From positions 769,865 through 833,864 of the forward strand of contig NZ_JAHKQO010000036.1 in NCBI RefSeq assembly GCF_018861065.1: a stretch of DNA of 64,000 bases. The letters run 5' to 3'. The DNA is from Paraglaciecola arctica. Lineage in GTDB: Bacteria > Pseudomonadota > Gammaproteobacteria > Enterobacterales > Alteromonadaceae. The translations under genes and the position numbers were made by a program. This document shows positions 16,871 through 24,694 of the stretch, piece after piece (within the stretch, counting starts at the first letter, position 1; each line of letters starts with the position of its first letter). The notes below the pieces were generated by a model that saw only the letters and a list, made by a program, of their open reading frames with translations, was not told the DNA's origin and did no database searches.

Positions 16871-18202
16871 ATGGCATGGGAAAAGAGGGTAATTTGGTCA
16901 GAAGGGATGATGCTTCAACCCCATCATTTTCAGCAACAATCCAGATATCATGAATCTCAGTTAAGATATATCAGTTCTTTATGCCGGCCTCATTATTGGG
17001 GCATATCTTCGATTGAAATTGATAAGTCGCACCTAAAGAACGGTAAGTTCTGTGTCAATACAGCGGAAGGTATTTTGCCTGATGGGAGCTACTTTAACTT
17101 CCCAAGCATCGATAATTTGCCCTTGGCATTAGATATCAACCAAGACTTTTTGAATACAACTATCTATTTAGCAGTTCCTATCAGACGTAACGGAAATACT
17201 GAAACATCTCGTGACAGTGCAATTCAAAGTCGGTATTCAATAGCCGAACATGAAGTGCGAGATATATCGGGTATATCCTCAACTCAGCAAATAGTTGAAG
17301 TATCGGGACTGAGTTTTTGTTTGCGAACTGACAAAGATGACAACAATGAATTCAGTTGTATTCCAATTGCCTTCATAGAAGATGTAAGTACAAGCAATAA
17401 CGTTAGTTTAAAAGCAAACTTTGTTGAACCTAGTCTCAATATTAAGAACAACACTTATATCGCTAGTTTTTTAAGTGAACTGGTGAAATTGGTTAAACAT
17501 CGCATAAGCGCCTTAGCATCACGTGTATCGGTAGCAGGAAAAGCCACAACGACAGAAGTAACCGACTTTTTAATGCTGCAGACTCTTAATCGGCACTCTC
17601 CTATTTTAATCCACTTAGAACAAACAGAAAGCTTATCTGCATACGAATTATACGAAAAATTTATTAGTCTTATTGGAGATATGAGCACCTTTATCAAAGC
17701 AGATAAAATGACTCCTGAGTTACCAGTCTATCAACACACCAACCTAACACAGGTGTTTGACACATTAATTGAGGAGTTGAGACAAGTATTTAGTGTTGTC
17801 CTTGAGCAAAATTCTATCAACATACCGCTACAAGAAAAACAGTACGGTATCAGTGTTGGGGTAATCGCCGACAAAACGTTGTTTTCTTCGGCATCCTTTA
17901 TTCTTGCGGTGACCTCAGATCTTTCAACCGATGAGCTTCGAAAGTACTTTCAAGCGCAAATCAAAATTGGTGCTATTGAACAAATTAAAGAGTTGGTGAA
18001 TGTGCAATTACCAGGAATTCAACTCAATAACTTAGCAGTAGCGCCGCGAGAAATTCCTTATCAACGTAATTTTATATATTATGAATTGATTCAGAATGGC
18101 GAATATTGGACTGCATTGGCAGAATCTGGCGGCATCGCATTACATGTAGGCACCAAATTTCCAAATTTAAAAATTGAACTTTGGGCCATCAGGAGCAAAT
18201 AA
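16871..18202 (+). CDS. tssK: T6SS baseplate-membrane adaptor TssK
   Basis: TssK (ImpJ/VasE) trimers connect the baseplate to TssL and TssM. The 443-aa length is standard. The N-terminus carries the hallmark VIWSEGMMLQPHHFQQQSRY, and the C-terminal domain includes PGIQLNNLAVAPREIPYQRN. It is cytoplasmic. It lies between tssJ and tssL with only 2 bp to the tssL start, so co-translation is likely. Confidence 0.97.
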   Translation: MAWEKRVIWSEGMMLQPHHFQQQSRYHESQLRYISSLCRPHYWGISSIEIDKSHLKNGKFCVNTAEGILPDGSYFNFPSIDNLPLALDINQDFLNTTIYLAVPIRRNGNTETSRDSAIQSRYSIAEHEVRDISGISSTQQIVEVSGLSFCLRTDKDDNNEFSCIPIAFIEDVSTSNNVSLKANFVEPSLNIKNNTYIASFLSELVKLVKHRISALASRVSVAGKATTTEVTDFLMLQTLNRHSPILIHLEQTESLSAYELYEKFISLIGDMSTFIKADKMTPELPVYQHTNLTQVFDTLIEELRQVFSVVLEQNSINIPLQEKQYGISVGVIADKTLFSSASFILAVTSDLSTDELRKYFQAQIKIGAIEQIKELVNVQLPGIQLNNLAVAPREIPYQRNFIYYELIQNGEYWTALAESGGIALHVGTKFPNLKIELWAIRSK

Positions 18203-18204
18203 CA

Positions 18205-19521
18205 ATGCAAGACGAAGATAGGACTATGATTATTCCGAATCCAGGAGGACGACGGAAATCGGCAAACACACAAACGTTCCGACCTTCACCGCCAGAGTTG
18301 AATCAGCCCAGTAGCCCAAGTTCAACAGCACAAGTCAATTTAAATGCCTCTGCACAGTTTGACGGTGAGAATATCATTCTATCTTCTGCAAGCGATTTAA
18401 TAATTTTGGCGAGTCACATTCGCTCGTTAGAGCCTAGCAATAGTATTGAACAGTTACGCAGAGACATCGAAGCTTTAATTACCAAGTTTGATCAACAACT
18501 TAACCAATTTAATTTAAGTAAAGAAGTGGCGCTAACATCGCGTTACCTCATATGTTGCTTGCTTGATGAGCTGGTACTGTCGACTCCTTGGGGATCAGAA
18601 AGTGCTTGGAGTAATCAAACCTTACTAAGCAAGTATCACAATGAAACGTCAGGTGGCGAAAAGTTTTTTCTAATAGTTAATAAACTGCTGGAACAACCAC
18701 AGCGTAACATTGATTTGATTGAATTATGTTACGTGTGTTTGTCATCTGGATTTTGTGGAAAATACCGCCTTTCAAAACAAGGTGAATCCGAATTACTGGA
18801 AATAAGTCAAAGATTGTATTCACCAATAGAACAAATTCGTCCTATCAGTCGTGATTTGTCTCCTAGTTGGCAAGGAGTTGGTGATCTAAAAACAGGTTTC
18901 GTTAAAGGGTTTCCGCTTCCGGTGTTTTTTCTAATTCTTGGTTTTATTTTAATTGCTGTCTATATAGCGTTTTTATCAAGCTTAAAAGCGAAAGTAGAAC
19001 CTCTATATCAAAAAATAGAATCTATTGGTTGGGAGCAACCCATTTCTCAACCCACCAACATTGAAGCGCCTCGTATAGACATAAATAAAATTGCTAACTC
19101 ATTAAAGCAAATGTTAGCCGTCTATATCGACAACAAAATAGTGTCGGTTGATGTAAGAGACGGGCAGATTTTCATACGTTTCATTAGCCCTAGTTTATTT
19201 AGATCGGGAAGCAGCGCCATTAATGAGAATTCATTACCCGACGTCAACGTGTTGGTCAATGCAATTAAAAATTATGCCGATCGAATATTAGTTGTTGGGC
19301 ATACTGACTCTACAGGTAAGCCAGATTCCAATTGGGTAATTTCTCGTAAAAGAGCAGAAGCAATCGCCAGATGGTTAACAACTAGTAACCAACAGTTGTT
19401 TAATACCATGACCAGAGGTGTGGCTGATACACAACCATTAGTGAGCGAAGATAGTGATTATAATAGAAGCATTAACCGCCGCGTAGAATTGACCCTTATT
19501 TTGAAGGATGAACTCATATAA
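18205..19521 (+). CDS. tssL: T6SS inner-membrane protein TssL with OmpA-like domain
   Basis: TssL (DotU/IcmH) is a tail-anchored core component, here extended by a peptidoglycan-binding OmpA domain. The start is placed at ATG 18205, just after the tssK stop and 8 bases after AGGAG; a TTG 24 bases earlier lies inside tssK and is less likely. The 438-aa protein has a DotU cytoplasmic domain (about 60-220), one membrane helix (about 235-260) and an OmpA domain (about 320-435) with VVGHTDSTG and SRKRAEAIARWL. The N-terminus reads MQDEDRTMIIPNPGGRR. Thr7 lies in a D-x-T-x-I context resembling the phosphorylated TssL N-terminus known in Agrobacterium tumefaciens. Confidence 0.95.
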   Translation: MQDEDRTMIIPNPGGRRKSANTQTFRPSPPELNQPSSPSSTAQVNLNASAQFDGENIILSSASDLIILASHIRSLEPSNSIEQLRRDIEALITKFDQQLNQFNLSKEVALTSRYLICCLLDELVLSTPWGSESAWSNQTLLSKYHNETSGGEKFFLIVNKLLEQPQRNIDLIELCYVCLSSGFCGKYRLSKQGESELLEISQRLYSPIEQIRPISRDLSPSWQGVGDLKTGFVKGFPLPVFFLILGFILIAVYIAFLSSLKAKVEPLYQKIESIGWEQPISQPTNIEAPRIDINKIANSLKQMLAVYIDNKIVSVDVRDGQIFIRFISPSLFRSGSSAINENSLPDVNVLVNAIKNYADRILVVGHTDSTGKPDSNWVISRKRAEAIARWLTTSNQQLFNTMTRGVADTQPLVSEDSDYNRSINRRVELTLILKDELI

Positions 19522-22500
19522 TGGAAAAAATTAAAGCAATAACTTCTAGCAGATGGTTTATTCCTGTCGTCTTTTTCCTGCTTTTTTCGTTGTTTATTTT
19601 GTTTGCAGGGCCCTACTTTGCCTTCGCAGAATTCTACCCGTTAGCAGCGTTAAGCACGCGAATTATCGTAATCCTCGTAGTCTTGTTTATTTATCTGCTG
19701 GTGCAATTTGTTAAATATCACCGACAAATGAAAAAACAACAAAATTTAGTTAAAGACATTACAGAAGAGGATGGACTAAATGACGTTATTAACTCTGAGT
19801 CCGCAGAACTAAAAAATAAGTTTGATGAAGCCTTCAAGTTACTAAAAAACAAAAAAGGCGGTCAGAACACCCTTACTGATATTCCTTGGTACATGATAAT
19901 AGGGTCGCCCGGCAGTGGTAAAACTACCTTGTTATCTAATTCTGGTTTGCAATTCCCACTATTTAATGAGCTTGGAAATCAAGCAGTACAAGGTGTTGGA
20001 GGAACAAAGAACTGTGACTGGTGGATAACACAAGACGCAGTATTATTGGATACTGCCGGCCGCTATAGCTCCCAAGATAGTCATCAAAAGGCCGATCAAA
20101 CTGGATGGAATAATTTTCTAGGTTTAATTAAAAAGTATCGCCGCAAACCAATTAGTGGTTTGCTGGTAAGTTTTAGCATGTCTGACTTAATGAGTATGAA
20201 TGAATACGAAATGAGTCAACACATCTTACAAATGAAAAAACGCATCGCTGAAGTAAATGACTTTTTTAAGACCAAATTTCCAGTTTATATCATTATTACC
20301 AAATCAGATATGCTTGCTGGTTTTAGCCAATTTTATGAGACTTTTTCACATAAAGAAAGAGAGCAAGCATTTGGTATTACCTTTACTAAGGAAGACAGTA
20401 TTCAAGGTGATATATTAGGTAAGTTTTCCGAAGAGTTTAGACAATTAACTCAGTCTGTTACCAGGCGCCAATGGCAGAGAATTTCATTAGAACGGGATCC
20501 AAACCGTAAATCACTTATTTACAGTTTTAGCGACCAGTTTTCTTCTTTAAAACCAACCCTAGATAATATAGTAGGCAACCTAGCTAAGCTTGATGACAGA
20601 TTGACAACCGGAATTGTTAGGGGGATCTACTTTACTAGCGGAACACAAAATGGTGCCCCTATTGATCGTATTATTGCTAAAGTTTCATCGGCGTTTGGTC
20701 TAAAAAGTAAAGCCAAGGCGCTATGGAATAACGATCAGCGTAGTTATTTTATCAAGGAACTACTGCAACAGGTTATCTTCCCAGAATCTGATCAATTTGG
20801 TGTATTAGTGGGTCATGACAAACGAAAAAGTTTGATTAAACGTATTACTATGGCCACTGCAGGTGTCGTCACACTTTTACTTGTTATCGGCTTTTTCATT
20901 AGCTTTGGGAACAATGCAAGATATATTGAGCAAAGTGAATTATCAGTAGACAACTGGAGCAAACAGTATGAAAGTTCGGTGTCTAGTGGTGCTGACTTAC
21001 GAACCTATATACCCGCATTAAACGACTTTGCTGATAATATAGCGGCGTTTGTGGAACAAAGTGAGACTGAGTTTTCAGGTTTAGGTCTAGCCCAATCGAG
21101 CTCTTTGGAAAACGCCCTAACAGCTAGTTACAATAGACTACTGTCGTCTGTACTTATGCCTTACGTAAAAAGGCAAGTTGAGCTCCAATTACGCAGTAGT
21201 GAGAATGTAAGTGAAAAGTATCAAGCCTTAAAAGCGTACTTAATGCTAGCAAATGCTGATAAAAGAGACCGAACTTTTCTAGTTTATTGGCTACATAGAA
21301 ACCTTAACAATCAAGGTTTTTTCACCAATACAGAATATGTGCAGGTTAGCGCTCACGTTAATAATCTAGTTAAGAATGATATGTCACTTGCTAGTGTCGA
21401 TAACTCTTTAGTGGATGATTCGAGACGGATCTTACAATCACAATCAATATCAGATATTTATTATGACCAATTTAAAATAGCCTACCTAAACAAGTCGGAA
21501 GATATGTTGTCTATGGCCCAATTGGCTGGTTCTGACTGGCGTACTTTACTCACCAGCTCTAGAGACGATATACAAACTATCCCGCGCTTTTTTACGCCAG
21601 AGATATTCTCGCAGGTTCTCGGCAGTGAAATTAAAAATTATTTAAACCAGTTAGAATCAGAAACATGGATTTTAGGTGAAGGTAATGTGATCAATAAGGG
21701 GGCGTTAACAACACAACTAGAGAAGTCGTACGCCAGAGACTACGTCAATAATTGGAAAGACTTACTACAATCGGTTTCTGTAAAACGAACAACAAATATG
21801 GCCGCATTAGATTCTGCATTGAAACTTGCAGGCGGATTAAACTCTCCACTATTTCAGCTACTTGAATCTGTATCCCAGGCCACTAAACTTGTAGAAATAA
21901 GTTCTGAATCAAACTTAGCAAACTTATCTTCAACCGTAGATAGAGCGTTGAATAAAGCTAACAGGTTAAACAGTCTACGCAGTACTGATACACCGGAGTA
22001 TTTAATTACGTCTCAGTTTAGCCAACTGCATGAACTCTTAAGTCAAGACCAAAAAACTGTCGTACTACAAAAAATGACAACCATTATTTCCGATATCTCA
22101 GTCTCCTTAAACTTTGACTTAAGAAATGAAGAAGTTAGCGTAAACGACAACATCCTCAAGCCGTTACAAGCCTTCGCGTATAGCCAGCCAGCACCATTAA
22201 ACCGATGGGGCGAGGAAATGGCAACCAACATAAAGGCAATGCGCGATCAGACCCAAAGGTTGAAGATTGCTAAACTGTGGCAGCAAAGTGTATTTAATAA
22301 ATGTAATGATTTGATTAAGTTTAAATACCCATTTCAGCGATCCGCTACAACAGACGCAAGCCTGAGGGATTTATCTCAATTATTCGGCTCGTCGGGTAGC
22401 ATCTATCAGTTCTTCACTAAACATATACAGCCGTTAATCAGAAGCAATTCTTATCCCTATCAATGGAAAGAAAACGTTGCGAGAACCTATGGCTTTAATA

Positions 22501-22958
22501 ACGATGTTTTACCGTTTTTTGAAAAAATCAATAAAATCCGTGATAGTTTGTTTTCAGATGGCAGTGATAATCCACAACTAACCTTAGCCTTTAAACCGAT
22601 TTACTTAGACTCTCGGCTGTCAAAATTCAAAATGTCGATACATGGCCAAAGTATGAGTTATCAATTTGGACGTCCTTCGAGTACAAATATCGTTTGGCCG
22701 CCACAAGACTTTGGTTCAAGTAGTCAGTTTGCCTTTGAACGACGTGATGGTAGCGATGTTGGGGAAAGCAAAGCTGGTTTGTTCGCACTATTCAAATTGA
22801 TTGATGAATCAAAGAACAAGAGAATCAATGAAAATAAGATAGAAGTAACATTTACTAAAAATGAATACGAAGCAATATATGAAATAACAGGAAATGGAAG
22901 AACCAATCCGTTGATCATTTCCCAGTTATCTAACTTCAAATGCATCAGCGAATTTTAG
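19521..22958 (+). CDS. tssM: T6SS inner-membrane protein TssM (IcmF)
   Basis: TssM spans the envelope from cytoplasm to TssJ. The 1145-aa protein has two N-terminal membrane helices (about 12-32 and 42-62), a cytoplasmic NTPase domain with Walker A GSPGSGKTT near residue 130 and VLLDTAGRY, a third helix near 440-460, and a long periplasmic part ending in the C-terminal beta domain that binds TssJ (SKFKMSIHGQSMSYQFGRPS region). The intact Walker A suggests an NTP-binding version. ATG 19521 overlaps the tssL stop (TAATG), so the two are translationally coupled. Confidence 0.97.
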   Translation: MEKIKAITSSRWFIPVVFFLLFSLFILFAGPYFAFAEFYPLAALSTRIIVILVVLFIYLLVQFVKYHRQMKKQQNLVKDITEEDGLNDVINSESAELKNKFDEAFKLLKNKKGGQNTLTDIPWYMIIGSPGSGKTTLLSNSGLQFPLFNELGNQAVQGVGGTKNCDWWITQDAVLLDTAGRYSSQDSHQKADQTGWNNFLGLIKKYRRKPISGLLVSFSMSDLMSMNEYEMSQHILQMKKRIAEVNDFFKTKFPVYIIITKSDMLAGFSQFYETFSHKEREQAFGITFTKEDSIQGDILGKFSEEFRQLTQSVTRRQWQRISLERDPNRKSLIYSFSDQFSSLKPTLDNIVGNLAKLDDRLTTGIVRGIYFTSGTQNGAPIDRIIAKVSSAFGLKSKAKALWNNDQRSYFIKELLQQVIFPESDQFGVLVGHDKRKSLIKRITMATAGVVTLLLVIGFFISFGNNARYIEQSELSVDNWSKQYESSVSSGADLRTYIPALNDFADNIAAFVEQSETEFSGLGLAQSSSLENALTASYNRLLSSVLMPYVKRQVELQLRSSENVSEKYQALKAYLMLANADKRDRTFLVYWLHRNLNNQGFFTNTEYVQVSAHVNNLVKNDMSLASVDNSLVDDSRRILQSQSISDIYYDQFKIAYLNKSEDMLSMAQLAGSDWRTLLTSSRDDIQTIPRFFTPEIFSQVLGSEIKNYLNQLESETWILGEGNVINKGALTTQLEKSYARDYVNNWKDLLQSVSVKRTTNMAALDSALKLAGGLNSPLFQLLESVSQATKLVEISSESNLANLSSTVDRALNKANRLNSLRSTDTPEYLITSQFSQLHELLSQDQKTVVLQKMTTIISDISVSLNFDLRNEEVSVNDNILKPLQAFAYSQPAPLNRWGEEMATNIKAMRDQTQRLKIAKLWQQSVFNKCNDLIKFKYPFQRSATTDASLRDLSQLFGSSGSIYQFFTKHIQPLIRSNSYPYQWKENVARTYGFNNDVLPFFEKINKIRDSLFSDGSDNPQLTLAFKPIYLDSRLSKFKMSIHGQSMSYQFGRPSSTNIVWPPQDFGSSSQFAFERRDGSDVGESKAGLFALFKLIDESKNKRINENKIEVTFTKNEYEAIYEITGNGRTNPLIISQLSNFKCISEF

Positions 22959-22967
22959 TGATATAAA

Positions 22968-23663
22968 ATGAAAATTGGATATTTTGGAAAACTCCCAGGT
23001 TATGGTGATTTTATACAGCGCAATGTATGTCCCGAGTTCATAAAATATTGGGATAATTGGGTATTGCAGTCTCTTAGTTCATCTCGCGAACAATTAGGCG
23101 ACTCCTGGAGGACCAGTTACTTTAATAGCCCGATATGGCGCTTTGTTATTAACCAAGATTCGGCTAGCCAAACAACGGTAGCTGGCTTTATTATGCCAAG
23201 TGTAGACAAAGCTGGGCGCTGCTACCCTTTTACAGTGGTTTGCCAAGCAGACTCACAAGTCAATCCTTTTGTAATGGCTCGAAAAATAGATCTTATTCAT
23301 GAAATTGGAGAAGACTTTGCTTTAAGCTTATTAGAAAATACTAAACCGGATCTTGACGAAATAACCAGTGTCCTAAATGAAATCTATGAAAGCGTGCAAG
23401 AATCTAACTGTCTAAGTGCACCATTGAAAACAGTGAGCTCAGTAATGGAGTTAGCATGTATAACCGAGATTGATGCTCTTGATTTCACATTGGGTAACGA
23501 GTCATTTTTAGAGGTATTGATGAGAGAGAAAAATGTCAATATGTCGATTTGGTCGATGGGAAATACTGAAGGTGTAGATCCTCAAATACGCTATTTTTCT
23601 GGAATGCCACCTACCGACAATTATTACTCTTTCTTAATTGCCGGTGAGAACCAAGAGAGCTAG
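22968..23663 (+). CDS. tagF: T6SS post-translational regulator TagF (stand-alone)
   Basis: TagF represses T6SS assembly after translation, in Pseudomonas and Agrobacterium by interfering with Fha. The 231-aa protein starts with the family signature MKIGYFGKLPGYGDFIQRNV and contains SPIWRFVIN, GFIMPSVDKAGRCYPFTV and a C-terminal SIWSMGN. In some bacteria TagF is fused to PppA; here the two are separate, convergent genes with 16 bp between their stops. A short hairpin (AGAGCT arms at 23656-23661 and 23668-23673) overlaps the end. Confidence 0.94.
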   Translation: MKIGYFGKLPGYGDFIQRNVCPEFIKYWDNWVLQSLSSSREQLGDSWRTSYFNSPIWRFVINQDSASQTTVAGFIMPSVDKAGRCYPFTVVCQADSQVNPFVMARKIDLIHEIGEDFALSLLENTKPDLDEITSVLNEIYESVQESNCLSAPLKTVSSVMELACITEIDALDFTLGNESFLEVLMREKNVNMSIWSMGNTEGVDPQIRYFSGMPPTDNYYSFLIAGENQES

Positions 23664-23679
23664 TTACAGCTCTAGCAGT

Positions 23680-24477
23680 TCATCGACTTAAGGGTAAGGT
23701 ATCGTCCAAATTTGAAAAGTTGGAATGGATATTTTCACTTCCATCAACAATCTCCAACGACTGTTGATTATCCACTACAATAACCGTAACGTTATCTCGA
23801 GCATTACGCTCTAATGAAGTTTTAATCAATAGGGGAGCAATAGATTCTAATGGTGTTGTAAGCAACAGTTGCTCAATCTCAGCATCATCAATGACTTTAT
23901 TTAGTCCATCACTACATAAAAAATATTTATCCCCGTCAAGCCTGACATCGCTCACTATATCCAAGTCTAGCTCGTCACTCGCACCAACCGCTCTGGTAAT
24001 CACATTAGCATTTGGATGACGCTCAGCTTCTTCAGGGGTTAAAAGTCCTTTTTGGACTAACTCTTCTACTTGGCTATGGTCTTGTGTAAGTCGCGTGAGT
24101 TTATTATTACGAACGCGATAAATGCGGCTATCGCCTGCCCAAATACAATGGGCGAATTGATGGTCAAAAACCAGAACCACTACTGTACTGCCGATAACAG
24201 CCTGCTTTTCACTCGCCATCGACACTAAACGTGTATTGACGTCCTGTAATACATGCATGATTTGCTGCGTAGCCAAAGGGTAGCTATTTGAATCAGCAAT
24301 ATCTCGCAAACTATCGACAATCATTTTGCTAGCGACATCACCTTTAGCATGCCCGCCCATACCGTCAGCAACGCACCACATGCCTTGTTGAGAACTGTCT
24401 AGATATCCGTCTTCGTTAACTTTTCGAATAGTACCAATATCTGTTTTCCCAACCGATTTCCATGAACGTTCAAGCAT
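23680..24477 (-). CDS. pppA: PP2C-type Ser/Thr phosphatase PppA
   Basis: Metal-dependent phosphatase expected to reverse PpkA phosphorylation and switch the T6SS off. I use ATG 24477 (MLERSWKSVGKTDIG), because P. aeruginosa PppA starts in the same way; a TTG eight codons earlier is possible. The 265-aa protein shows all PP2C motifs: TIRKVNEDGY, CVADGMGGHAKGD, IWAGDSRIYR, TRAVG, FLCSDGLNKVI and ARDNVTVIVV, so it should be active. It is on the opposite strand from its neighbours and divergent from ppkA, with about 217 bp between them. Confidence 0.94.
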   Translation of the reverse strand: MLERSWKSVGKTDIGTIRKVNEDGYLDSSQQGMWCVADGMGGHAKGDVASKMIVDSLRDIADSNSYPLATQQIMHVLQDVNTRLVSMASEKQAVIGSTVVVLVFDHQFAHCIWAGDSRIYRVRNNKLTRLTQDHSQVEELVQKGLLTPEEAERHPNANVITRAVGASDELDLDIVSDVRLDGDKYFLCSDGLNKVIDDAEIEQLLLTTPLESIAPLLIKTSLERNARDNVTVIVVDNQQSLEIVDGSENIHSNFSNLDDTLPLSR

Positions 24478-24694
24478 AATTTTTGTTTCCAGTGCAGCCA
24501 AATATAAATCACTTTACAGGTTTCGAACAGCTAAGTCGTCCTAACTTCTTCCTCAAACAAACTCGAGTCATTATAGATACAAATGTCTTTGATTGCTGGT
24601 ATTTTTCTAGGTAGACTAAAGTACAAATTCTGCACGAATTTTCTTAAATATTGAAGCCATTCTTGCATTAATTCTCAAAATAGAAGGTCGCTTA

